Source of the DNA: Thermohalobaculum sp963721105 | GTDB lineage: Bacteria > Pseudomonadota > Alphaproteobacteria > Rhodobacterales > Rhodobacteraceae | Assembly: GCA_963721105.1 (NCBI GenBank) | Contig: CAVRHY010000020.1 | Span: 62,001 to 126,000 of the forward strand | DNA length: 64,000 bases | Reading direction: 5' to 3' | Shown: positions 1 through 8,366 of the stretch, in pieces | How the letters are laid out: every line of letters starts with the position of its first letter | How positions within the stretch are numbered: the first letter of the stretch is position 1 | The notes under the pieces: generated by a model | The model's database searches: none | Told to the model about the DNA's origin: nothing | Seen by the model: the letters and a program-made list of their open reading frames with translations, nothing else | Translations under genes and position numbers: made by a program

Positions 1-2
1 CG

Positions 3-342
3 GCGATCAAGCTCGACGTCGGGCGGCTCGGCGGGCTGGTTGCCGGCGAGGACAGGCGGTCTTCGACCGGCGTCACGCTCGAGGCGCTGATGCCAGGCAT
101 CATCGGCATCGGCGACAGCCTGGGCGTCACCGTTATGGCTTCGCGCGTCGTCGACCGGGCCGAGATCGACCGACTGCGCAGCCGGCGGCTTCTGCGAGAT
201 GCAGGGCGACGCGGTCGCCCCGGCGATGAATGCCGCGGCGACCGGCCGCTGGCTGGCCGCCGGAGGCAACGTCGGCAGCGTGTCCGCCCCCGTCCCCGCC
301 CGGATACCTGGGCATGGGCCGGTCTGCCTCGCGACCGGCTGA
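3..342 (+). pseudogene. C-terminal remnant of an EAL-domain (cyclic-di-GMP phosphodiesterase-like) gene, frameshifted
   Basis: The reading frame opens at the window edge with IKLDVGRLGGLV, which resembles the LKID strand of EAL domains. It continues with a block ending GDSLGVTVMASRVVDRAEID, comparable to the LGLKVVAEGVET block of the family. The expected final block (GFCEMQGDAVAP, compare CDEVQGYLFSRP) lies in the next frame from about position 181, so one extra base near there breaks the gene. The stop is TGA at 340-342. The usual AEGVE acid is replaced (VMASRVVD), so even the intact protein may have been a catalytically dead c-di-GMP binder. The 5' part lies outside the window. Family assignment is by pattern only. 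Confidence 0.4.
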
Positions 343-1033
343 CCTCGGCCACCGTAGCGCGCTGCCATCCGGTCGCCTCCGACCGCCGCCGCATGGCCGG
401 CCGCCGTGCGGTGTGAGTTGCTGGCGATTGCTCCGGCTGCGTTCCGTTCCCACGGCGCACGCCGTCGTTCCCGCCGCCGCCTCACCCCGGATGCGCGCGT
501 ACGGACCGGTCCGTCTTGCACCAGCGCCCGTCGCAGCGCGCTGGCATCTGGTCACCCCCGGCCGCGCGGTATGGTGGGCTGCCAGGTGGAAGGCATCGGC
601 GGCGGCTGCTCCGGTTGCGCTCCCTGCCGTCCGGTCCCCTCGGGCCGGCGCCGCATGCCGGTCGCTGCGCGCTCCCCATCGGCGGCGGGTGAATGACCCC
701 GGCAAACCTCGAGCCGCCTGCAGGATTCGAGCCCGGCACCTTGCGCTTGCGCCTGGTGTTCCCCCGGCTGCGCGTCCCTGGCCCACCGCCTGGTTTCGGT
801 CTGCCCCTCCGGCTCCCGCAAGCTGTCCTGCCAGCGCCCCTCGCCATGCCGCGACGTGGGCCCTTCGCGCGAGGATCCGTCGGGGTCCTCGCGATGCTGG
901 CGCGTCGGACCCCGGTCGCCTCGAAGGGAAGAGCCGTGCGTCCGCGGCGCGCGAGCGATCTGCGGCAGCGCTCCGGTTGCGCCGTCCCCAATCCGGCGAT
1001 ACCTGTGCCGCTCCGGAACTGGTGGCAGAAATC
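343..1033. other. Unassigned GC-rich stretch without a supported gene
   Basis: Long open frames exist on both strands, but none has a recognisable motif, a ribosome binding site, or residues that look selected. This is typical of stop-poor DNA at this GC content. A motif like ctccggytgcg(t/c) recurs near 435, 608 and 973, which hints at degenerate repetition. I see no RNA gene here. Confidence 0.4.
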
Positions 1034-2164
1034 ATGGCCCATCCCCTCAGCGGTGCGGACATCGGCACGCTCGTGCGTGCCTTCGGGGCGGGTGGCGCGC
1101 CCGACCGCTGGGGCGCGGCGGCGACGCTCTGCGCCGTGGCGCTGGCCCGCGCCCCCTTCTCGGCGCTCGAGCGGCTGGCCGTGGCGCCGCGCCTGCCGGC
1201 GCCCGCCGGGATGCCGCCGCCCGTCTTCATCCTGGGGCACTGGCGCTCGGGCACGACGCATCTCTACAACATCATGAGCCGCGACCGGGCGCTCGGCTAT
1301 GTGCCGCCCTACGCCGTCGGCCTGCCCTGGGACATGTTCGGCCTCGGCTTCATCTTCCGGCAGGCGATCCACCGCGCGCTGCCGAGGCACCGCTGGATCG
1401 ACCGGATGCCGGTGACTCCGACCAGCCCGCAGGAGGACGAGGTCGGCATTGCCTCGATGAGCGAGCTGTCCTTCTACCACGGCATCTACTTCCCGCGCCG
1501 CTTCGACGCGCTGATCGACCGCGGCCTGTTCTTCGACGGCGCGACGCCGGCCCAGATCGCCCGGTGGGAGAACCGCTTCACCCACTTCCTCGGCAAGGTC
1601 TCGCTGGCGATGGACGGCCGGCCGCTGCTGGTGAAGAACCCCGTCTATACCGGCCGCGTCGCGATACTGCGTCGGCTTTTCCCGGACGCGAAGTTCGTCC
1701 ATATCCATCGTGACCCGGTGGATGTCTTCCTGTCCATGCGCAACTTCTACGACCGCCTGCTCGAGAAGCTGGCGCTGCAGGACGTGCCGCCCGGCCTGGA
1801 CATCGAGGCCACCATCCTGCGCGTCTACGACCGCATGATGACCCGCCTCGTCGAGGACACGCGCGACATGCCCGCCGGCAGGCTGGTCGAGATCCCCTAT
1901 GCCGCGCTCGACCGCGATCCGCTCGAGGCTGTCGCCCGCGTCTATGCCGGGCTGGATCTCGATGGCTTCGAGGCTGCGCAGCCGGCCTTCGCCGAGTACC
2001 TCGCCGGCGTCCGCGGATTCCCGAAGAACGAGTTCCGCGCCGACCCGGCGGCGCTCGATCGCATCGCACGGCACTGGACCCCGTGGATCAGGCGTTGGGG
2101 CTACGATGCCCCGGTACCGGCAGCAGCGCCGGCCCCGACCGCCGCCCCGACCATAGCGCCGTGA
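1034..2164 (+). CDS. Sulfotransferase family protein
   Basis: A 376-residue protein that would transfer a sulfuryl group from PAPS to an unidentified acceptor. The N-terminal part contains the 5'-phosphosulfate loop FILGHWRSGTTHLYNIM (about residues 66-82). The middle part contains the 3'-phosphate-binding segment FVHIHRDPVDVFLSMRNFYD (about 220-239), preceded by LLVKNPVYTGR. These are the two signature blocks of the bacterial sulfotransferase family with the GHWRSGTT loop. The ATG at 1034 is chosen because the family similarity begins just after it; the open frame extends upstream without motifs. It lies about 250 bp upstream of hpnA in the same direction, next to the hopanoid locus. A lipid acceptor is therefore conceivable but unproven. 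Confidence 0.8.
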   Translation: MAHPLSGADIGTLVRAFGAGGAPDRWGAAATLCAVALARAPFSALERLAVAPRLPAPAGMPPPVFILGHWRSGTTHLYNIMSRDRALGYVPPYAVGLPWDMFGLGFIFRQAIHRALPRHRWIDRMPVTPTSPQEDEVGIASMSELSFYHGIYFPRRFDALIDRGLFFDGATPAQIARWENRFTHFLGKVSLAMDGRPLLVKNPVYTGRVAILRRLFPDAKFVHIHRDPVDVFLSMRNFYDRLLEKLALQDVPPGLDIEATILRVYDRMMTRLVEDTRDMPAGRLVEIPYAALDRDPLEAVARVYAGLDLDGFEAAQPAFAEYLAGVRGFPKNEFRADPAALDRIARHWTPWIRRWGYDAPVPAAAPAPTAAPTIAP

Positions 2165-2414
2165 ACCGTGCGGTCCTGGCGATCTTCGCCCCCGGGGACG
2201 CGGGAGCGGGCGGCGACGTCAGGGCGCACCGCCCGGCCCGGCCGTTCTTCGCTCGCGCCCGGCGCGCGTGTGCGAGGGGCGAGCAGGTCGCCAGCGCGCC
2301 CGTCGGCGTGTTGGCGGTAGATCGCCCGATAGCCGGTGACGTGCCCGGCTCCGTGCGTGGCCCCGTGCCGCACCCGGTGCGCGACGGCGGCCAATCGTGC
2401 GGCGCGGCGCCGGA

Positions 2415-3419
2415 ATGACGACGCTGGTGACGGGGGCGGGCGGCTTCGTCGGCGGGTTCGTCGTGCGTCGCCTTGCCGCTGCCGGAGAGACCGTGCGTGC
2501 GCTCGATATCGCCTGGGGCGCGCCGCCGCCGCCGCCGGGCACCGAGCGCGTCACCGCCTCGATCCTCGATCCTGACGCGCTGGAGGCTGCCATGCGGGGG
2601 GTGCGAGCCGTCATCCATGCGGCCGCCATCGCCCATCTCTGGACGCAGCGGCGCGTCGACTACGACCGCGTCAATGCCCTCGGAACCTGCCGCGTGCTGG
2701 CGGCGGCCCGCCGGGCCGGGGCGCGCACGGTGCTGGTGTCGAGCTACGTCACCCTCGTCGCCCGCGACCAGCCCGGCGGCCGCACTCTGGACGAAACCGT
2801 TGAGGTGCCGCCGGGCCGGCTGCTCGGCCCGTACCCGCGCACCAAGCGCCAGGCCGAGCTGTTCGCGCTGTCCGCCGCCGCGACGGGCCAGCCGGTGACC
2901 ATCGTCATGCCCTCGGCCCCGGTCGGCGCGGAGGACGTAAACCTCACGCCGCCGACGCGGATGCTGCGCGACCTGGCGGCAGGGCGTACCCCGGCCTTGC
3001 TCGACTGCCTGCTGAACCTGGTCGACGTGCAGGCGGTCGCAGATGCCGCCATCGCCGCCCGCGACCGGGGCGCGCCCGGCGAGCGCTACCTGCTGGCCGG
3101 CGAGGATCTCAGCATGCGCCAGGTCGCCGACGCCGTCGCCCGCGCCACCGGCTGTCCGGCGCCGCGGCACACTGTGCCGACCGCCGTCGCGCTGGCCACT
3201 GCGCGCGCCGAGGCAGTGCTCGCCCGCGTCACGGGACGCTCGCCCAGGGCGCCGCTGACCGGCGTGCGCCTCGCCGCGCGCCCGTGCCGCTTCGACAGCG
3301 GCAAGGCGCGCGCCGCGCTGGGCTTTGCGCCGCGCCCGTTCGAGGCCTGCCTCGCCGAGGCGCTTCACTGGCTGTGCGCCGCCGGCCACCTGCCGTTGGG
3401 TCCGGCCCGTCCTGCCTGA
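2415..3419 (+). CDS. hpnA: Hopanoid-associated NAD-dependent sugar epimerase/dehydratase HpnA
   Basis: A 334-residue extended short-chain dehydrogenase. It begins with the Rossmann motif TLVTGAGGFVGGFVVRRL and carries the YxxxK pair in GPYPRTKRQAEL. Two stretches match the HpnA subfamily rather than generic epimerases: MPSAPVGAEDVNLTPPTRML (HpnA: NPSTPxGxxDxxPTPTG) and LLDCLLNLVDVQAVADA (HpnA: YVDTGLNLVHVDDVA). HpnA is encoded in hopanoid clusters and is thought to act on the sugar or polar head group; its reaction is not firmly established. Position next to hpnB-hpnG supports the call. The usual active-site Ser/Thr region is VLVSSYVTLV. Confidence 0.75.
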   Translation: MTTLVTGAGGFVGGFVVRRLAAAGETVRALDIAWGAPPPPPGTERVTASILDPDALEAAMRGVRAVIHAAAIAHLWTQRRVDYDRVNALGTCRVLAAARRAGARTVLVSSYVTLVARDQPGGRTLDETVEVPPGRLLGPYPRTKRQAELFALSAAATGQPVTIVMPSAPVGAEDVNLTPPTRMLRDLAAGRTPALLDCLLNLVDVQAVADAAIAARDRGAPGERYLLAGEDLSMRQVADAVARATGCPAPRHTVPTAVALATARAEAVLARVTGRSPRAPLTGVRLAARPCRFDSGKARAALGFAPRPFEACLAEALHWLCAAGHLPLGPARPA

Positions 3420-3702
3420 CAGTCGCCGATCGGCCGACCCCTCGCCGAGGCATCCGCCGAGCAGACGGCCCTCCGGCCATCCGGGAGGTTCCGTGCCTCG
3501 CGCCGCTCACCATTGGCTCCGACCCATCGGGCCATTCCGGCACCCGTCCCCTTGCGCCAGGCGCAAACGGCAGGTCGCCGGCCACTGCTGACCGCCGTTG
3601 GCCGAGTTCCCCGCCGACGGCGGAGCGACAGGAGGAGGGCCTCTCCCGCGCGGACTGCCAACCCGCAATCCGCCGCCCTCGAGCTGCCCGGAGCCGGACC
3701 GC

Positions 3703-4878
3703 TCAGGGATAGGTGCGACCCTTCCAGGCGCCGCCGCGCCCACGCCAGTGGCCCAGCGCCGAGGAGAGGGTCATTGCGCCGTACAGTGCCGCCGCGACCG
3801 GCAGCGCCAGCGCGTGCCAGACCGGCCGGCCATAGAGCCGCAGCGTCGGCATGTAGGCCACCGCCATTGCCGCCCAGGCCAGTGCGCCTGCCAGCGCCGG
3901 CCACCAGCCCGCGCCCGTGAGGCCCGCCAGCAGCAGCCCCGGCGGAGCCAGGAAGACCAGCACCAGCCCGGCCACCGTCCCCGCCAGCAGCAGCGCCGAG
4001 TGGTGCAGCTGCGTGAACGCCGTCCGTGCCACCATCGTCCAGATCGTCGCCAGCCGCCGGTTGTCGCGCAGGCTGACGACCTCGCGGTCCGCCAGGCCCA
4101 GCCAGATCGCACGCCCCGGTGGCCCTCGCTTGATCCGCGCCGCCAGCGTGCAGTCGTCGATGAGGGCGCCGCGGATCGAGGCGATCCCGCCGATCCCCTC
4201 CAGCGCGTCCCGCCGGACCACCACGCAACCGCCTGCCGCCCCGGTGACGCGGTGCCCGGGCCGGTTCACCCATGGGAACGGGTAGAGCATCTGGAAGAAG
4301 AAGACGAAAGCCGGCACCAGCAGCCCGCCCCAGAGTCCGCGCGCGTCGAGCCGCGCCATCAGCGAGACCAGCGCCAGCCCCCGCGCCTCGGCAAGCGCCA
4401 CCAGCCGGCGCAGCGTGTCGGGCGCGTGCATGATGTCGGCATCGGTGAGCAGGACATAGGCCGCCCCCGGCGAGAGCCGCGCCGCCTCGGCCACGCCCGC
4501 CTGCACGGCCCAGAGCTTGCCCGACCAGCCCTCGGGCAGCGGAGGCGCCGTCACGACATGCGCCCCCGCCGCGCGCGCGATGCCTCCCGTGCCGTCGGTC
4601 GAACCGTCATCGACGACGACGACGGCATAGCCGCCCGGGTAATCCGACCGCCGGTGCGCCCGCACGACGCTGCCGATGGTCGCCGCCTCGTCGCGCGCCG
4701 GGATCACGGCGACGACCGCCGGCCACGCGCGCGCCGCCGATGCATCGCCCGGTTGCCCGTCGAGCCGCTGGTCGGCGCGCCAGAACCCGCCCCACGCGGC
4801 CAGCAGGACGATCCAGGCGATCAGGGTGGCGGCTCCCAGCATGCGGCGGCGCATAGCCGGCGCGGCGCGCACCGGCAA
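3703..4878 (-). CDS. hpnB: Hopene-associated glycosyltransferase HpnB (GT2)
   Basis: A 391-residue membrane-anchored family 2 glycosyltransferase. An N-terminal hydrophobic segment precedes the catalytic domain with AVIPARDEAATIG, VVVVDDGSTDGTG and LLTDADIMHAP (DxD-like metal site). Several hydrophobic segments fill the C-terminal third. The pattern GPPGRAIWLGLADREVVSLR plus a FFFQMLYPFPWVN segment fits HpnB. The TTG start at 4878 has AGGA five bases upstream; in-frame ATG codons at 4854 and 4842 lack such a site. It is transcribed divergently from hpnC, and the 150 bp between them should hold both promoters. The likely role is modification of the hopanoid head group at the inner membrane. 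Confidence 0.8.
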   Translation of the reverse strand: MPVRAAPAMRRRMLGAATLIAWIVLLAAWGGFWRADQRLDGQPGDASAARAWPAVVAVIPARDEAATIGSVVRAHRRSDYPGGYAVVVVDDGSTDGTGGIARAAGAHVVTAPPLPEGWSGKLWAVQAGVAEAARLSPGAAYVLLTDADIMHAPDTLRRLVALAEARGLALVSLMARLDARGLWGGLLVPAFVFFFQMLYPFPWVNRPGHRVTGAAGGCVVVRRDALEGIGGIASIRGALIDDCTLAARIKRGPPGRAIWLGLADREVVSLRDNRRLATIWTMVARTAFTQLHHSALLLAGTVAGLVLVFLAPPGLLLAGLTGAGWWPALAGALAWAAMAVAYMPTLRLYGRPVWHALALPVAAALYGAMTLSSALGHWRGRGGAWKGRTYP

Positions 4879-5028
4879 GCCCGTCCTGGCTGGCGTTCTT
4901 CGTCGTTCTCACCGCGGCGCGACCCCGTCCGCATTGAAGTTGCGAGTCCCTGTCCCTATGGTGCACTGCAAGGTAGCGCGAAGCACGACCGGAGCATGAT
5001 GGACCAGCGGGTGCAGAGGTCGGACGCG

Positions 5029-5889
5029 ATGTCGGAAGACGTCGAGACGCCGTCCGGCAAGGGCGCAGGCGACGAGAACTTCCCCGTCGGCTCGGTCCTG
5101 TTGCCCGCCCGCCTTCGCCCGCATGTCGCGCGCTTCTACGCCTTTGCCCGCGCCGCCGATGACATCGCCGACACCCCCGCGCTAGACCCCGACGACAAGA
5201 TCCGCCGTCTCGACCTTTTCGAGGCCGGCCTCGACGGGCACCCTGGCGTCTCGGTCGCGACCGCGCTCCGGGCCAGCCTGGCGGAGACCGGCGTGCCCGA
5301 CCGTCACGCCCGCGACCTGCTGGCCGCCTTCCGCCAGGACGCGACGAAGCGGCGCTATGCCGACTGGGACGAGCTGCTCGGCTACTGCGAACTCTCGGCC
5401 AATCCGGTCGGCCGCTACCTGATGGACCTGCACGGCGAGGACCGGGCACTCTGGGTGCCGGCCGACGCGCTGTGCACCGCGCTGCAGATCCTCAACCATC
5501 TGCAGGACTGCCAGGCGGACTATCGCGCGCTCGATCGGGTCTATCTGCCGCTGGACCGGCTGGCGGGGCAGGGGCTCGACGTCGCGGTGCTCGACCGGCC
5601 GGCAGCGCCGCCGGGGCTGCGCCGCGTGCTCGACCAGTGCCTCGACAGCTGCGACGCGCTGATCGCCACCGCCCGCACCCGGCCCGTCCGCCCGCGCAGC
5701 CGGCGCCTGCACGCCGAGACGGCGACGATCACCCGCCTCGCCGCCCGGCTCTCGGCGCGCCTGCGCCGACAGGACCCGCTGGCCGGCCGGGTCGCGCTGA
5801 CGAAGCCCGATTTCGCCCGTGGTGCGCTGGCCGGCATCGCCGCGCTGGCCGGCCGGGGCGTCCGCCCGGTCGCGGCAGGCTCGACATGA
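5029..5889 (+). CDS. hpnC: Squalene synthase HpnC (hydroxysqualene synthase)
   Basis: A 286-residue trans-prenyltransferase of the squalene/phytoene synthase family. In the HpnCDE route it converts presqualene diphosphate (made by HpnD) to hydroxysqualene. The first Asp-rich motif is AADDIADTP (D44-D48) and the second is LNHLQDCQADY. The N-terminal SGKGAGDENFPVGSVLL is characteristic of HpnC. The ATG at 5029 is preceded by AGAGG at a good distance and gives the family-typical N-terminus; tandem ATGs at 4996 and 4999 behind GGAG are alternatives. The stop overlaps hpnD by four bases (ATGA), implying translational coupling. Confidence 0.9.
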   Translation: MSEDVETPSGKGAGDENFPVGSVLLPARLRPHVARFYAFARAADDIADTPALDPDDKIRRLDLFEAGLDGHPGVSVATALRASLAETGVPDRHARDLLAAFRQDATKRRYADWDELLGYCELSANPVGRYLMDLHGEDRALWVPADALCTALQILNHLQDCQADYRALDRVYLPLDRLAGQGLDVAVLDRPAAPPGLRRVLDQCLDSCDALIATARTRPVRPRSRRLHAETATITRLAARLSARLRRQDPLAGRVALTKPDFARGALAGIAALAGRGVRPVAAGST

Positions 5890-6785
5890 GCGCCGAGGTC
5901 GCCCCCCAGACCGTCCTGAGCCCCACCCCGCCGGGCGCCGGCCATTCGCCGCAGCAGGTCGTCGACCGCATCACCGGCCAGGCGAAGTCTTCTTTCTCGC
6001 TCGGCATGAAGCTGCTCTCGCGCCCGCGCCGCGAGGCGATGCGCGCCGTCTACGCGTTCTGCCGCGTCGTCGACGACATCGCCGACGGCGACATGCCGGT
6101 GGCGGAAAAGCGCCAGATGCTCGCTGACTGGCGCGCCGAAGTCGACCGGCTTTACAAGAAATGCCCGCAATCGGCGATCGGTCGGGCACTTTCCGGCCCC
6201 GCCGCGCGTTATGATCTTCCGCGCGACGAGTTCCTGATGATGATCGAAGGCATGGAGATGGACGCGAACGGGCCGATCGTTGCCCCGACGCAGGAGGATC
6301 TCACGCGGTACAACCGCCGCGTTGCCGGCTCGGTGGGACTGCTGTCCATGCGTATCTTCGGCGCCTGGATCGGCGAGCCCTCGCGCGCCTTCGCGCTGGC
6401 GCTGGCCGACGCGCTGCAGACCACGAACATCCTGCGCGACGTGGAGGAAGACGCGCGCCTCGGCCGGCTCTACCTGCCGCGCGAGAGCCTCGCCCGCGCT
6501 GGCGTGCAGCCCACCACAGAGACCGTCGCGGACGACCCCGGGCTGCCCGCCGCCCGCGCCGATCTCGCCGCGCGGGCCCGCGCGTCCTTCAACCGCGCCC
6601 GCGCCGCCATCCCGCGACATAGCCGCCTGCGCGTCGCCCCGGCGCTCGCCATGCTGGGCGTCTACGAAGGCTATCTCGACCGCATGGAGGCGCTCGATTT
6701 CCGCTTTCGCGGCCCGCTGGCGATGTCCGGCGCCGAAAAGCTCCGCCGCGGCCTGGCCGCCGTCGCGCTGGCAAGGCCGACGTGA
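5886..6785 (+). CDS. hpnD: Presqualene diphosphate synthase HpnD
   Basis: A 299-residue squalene/phytoene synthase family enzyme that condenses two farnesyl diphosphates to presqualene diphosphate, the first committed step to hopanoids. Motifs seen are FCRVVDDIADGD (D63-D67) and ALQTTNILRDVEEDARLGRL, the second Mg-binding region with the NILRDVxED signature. SFSLGMKLLSRPRREAM near the N-terminus matches HpnD (SSFxxAMRLLP). It starts inside the hpnC stop codon and is followed by a 316-bp gap before hpnE, unusually long for this operon and containing a strong hairpin. Confidence 0.92.
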   Translation: MSAEVAPQTVLSPTPPGAGHSPQQVVDRITGQAKSSFSLGMKLLSRPRREAMRAVYAFCRVVDDIADGDMPVAEKRQMLADWRAEVDRLYKKCPQSAIGRALSGPAARYDLPRDEFLMMIEGMEMDANGPIVAPTQEDLTRYNRRVAGSVGLLSMRIFGAWIGEPSRAFALALADALQTTNILRDVEEDARLGRLYLPRESLARAGVQPTTETVADDPGLPAARADLAARARASFNRARAAIPRHSRLRVAPALAMLGVYEGYLDRMEALDFRFRGPLAMSGAEKLRRGLAAVALARPT

Positions 6786-6975
6786 GCGGCGCCTTCCCGG
6801 CCGGGCGGGGCGAGCCACGCGGCGGCGCGTGCCGCGCCATCACAAACCCCCCGCCACGCGCGGTCGCGCGCGACGGGGCCCCGTCGGTGCTCATCCTGCG
6901 GCGGGGGGGCAGGGAGGCGGACGCCGCCAATGTGCTGGGGAAGGCCGGCAAGGGCCAGCCTTCGGCGAGCGTCAT

Positions 6976-7049
6976 GCGAGTCGCCGAACGCGTCAAGGAC
7001 AAGCCGGCTTTGCCGGTGCTGCGCATCCTTGACCCGCTCGCCGACTCGC
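6976..7049. repeat. Long imperfect inverted repeat between hpnD and hpnE
   Basis: Two 25-base arms (6976-7000 and 7025-7049) pair at about 21 of 25 positions around a 24-base loop. The loop itself holds the palindrome aagccggctt at 7001-7010. The structure would be a very stable RNA hairpin inside the hpn operon. No T-tract follows, so it is a poor intrinsic terminator. It may instead be a processing or stability signal, or a dispersed palindromic element. The rest of 6786-7101 shows no convincing gene. Confidence 0.55.
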
Positions 7050-7101
7050 GGCGGCAGGGCGGCCGTGGCATCGAGGCGGGGGCCGGCGGCGCGGGGCCGA
7101 G

Positions 7102-8356
7102 ATGGTGAGCGGCACCGTCCACATCGTCGGCGCCGGGCTCGCCGGGCTCTCGACCGCCGTGCGGCTGGCCGCGGAGGGGCGCACGGTCGTGCTCTACGAG
7201 GCGATGAAGCACGCCGGCGGGCGTTGCCGCACCTTTCGCGATCCGCGGCTCGGCCGCGACGTCGACAACGGCAACCACCTGCTCCTCAGCGGTAACGGCT
7301 CGACCTGCGCGTATCTCGCCCTGATCGGCGCGACCGGCCGCATGCGTGAGACCGAGGCCGCCTTCCCCTTCTTCGATCTCGCCTCCGGCGCGCGGTGGCA
7401 GGTCCGCCCCGGCAACGGCCGCATCCCCTGGTGGATTGCCGACAGTGCGCGGCGCATCCCCGGCACGCGGCTGGCCGACTACCTCTCCGGATGGCGACTG
7501 GCTCTCGCCGGCCCGGCCCGCACCGTCGCCGAGGCGATCCGCGACCGCGGCCCGCTCTGGCGCCGCTTCTGGGAGCCGCTGACGCTGGCCGCGCTCAACA
7601 CCACGCCCGAACGCGGTGCCGCACCGCTGCTCCGCGCCGTGCTCTCCGAGACGTTCGCGAAGGGCGCGGGCGCCTGCCGCCCGATGCTGGCGCCGACCGG
7701 CCTCGGCACTGCGCTGGTCGACCCGGCAGTCGCCCATCTGTCGGCGCAGGGCATCGCCATCGCTTTCGAGCACGCGCTGAAGGGCGTCACCAACGAGGGC
7801 GCGCGCCTGCTCGGCGCTGCACTTCGCCAACGGCCGCACCATCGCGCTGGGGCCGGAGGACCGCGCCGTGCTGGCCTTGCCGCCGACGCGGCTGAAATCC
7901 GTCCTGCCCTGGATCGAGGTGCCGCCCGACGACGCCGCCATCCTGAACGCGCATTTCCTGGTCGACGACCCGGCGCTGGCCGCCGCGCCGCCGGTCACCG
8001 GGCTCGTCAACGCCACGACGCACTGGGCCTTCGTCCGCGGCGACGTCGTCAGCCTGACCGTCTCGGCCGCCGACCGGCTGGGGCTGATGGACAAGGCGCC
8101 GGACGAGCTGATCCCGGCGCTTTGGGACGAGGCCGCGCGCGCGCTGAACCTGACGCAGCAATACCGCGTCGCCCGCGTCAACAAGGAGCGCCGCGCCACG
8201 TTCGACCAGTCCCCCGCCGGCGTCGCCCTGCGTCCCGCCGCCCGCACGCCCCTTGCAAATCTCGTCCTCGCGGGCGATGCCACGCGCACGGGGCTGCCCG
8301 CGACGATCGAGGGCGCAATAAGGTCCGGAGAGACCGCGGCGAGGCTCGCCGCATGA
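7102..8356 (+). CDS. hpnE: Hydroxysqualene dehydroxylase HpnE (one apparent frameshift)
   Basis: FAD-dependent amine-oxidase-fold enzyme that reduces hydroxysqualene to squalene. The N-terminus has the dinucleotide-binding motif VHIVGAGLAGLSTAVRLAAEG, followed by EAMKHAGGRCRTF and DNGNHLLLSGN, typical of HpnE. After about 7805 the family sequence (LHFANGRTIALGPEDRAVL) continues one frame over. The C-terminus NLVLAGDATRTGLPATIEGA is the FAD-binding GD-box. Removing one base from the ctgctcgg stretch near 7805-7816 yields a normal 417-residue protein. The end lies 11 bases before shc. I regard the break as a probable sequence error. Confidence 0.85.
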
Positions 8357-8366
8357 GGACACGAGC

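Noticed and set aside
720..745. Sequence gattcgagcccggcacc resembling the T-arm of a tRNA
   Set aside because: No matching acceptor, D or anticodon stems can be folded around it on either strand, and the T-stem itself does not pair.
6782..7108. A 108-codon open frame between hpnD and hpnE
   Set aside because: It overlaps hpnE, consists of low-complexity Arg/Gly text across the inverted repeat, and has no binding site.
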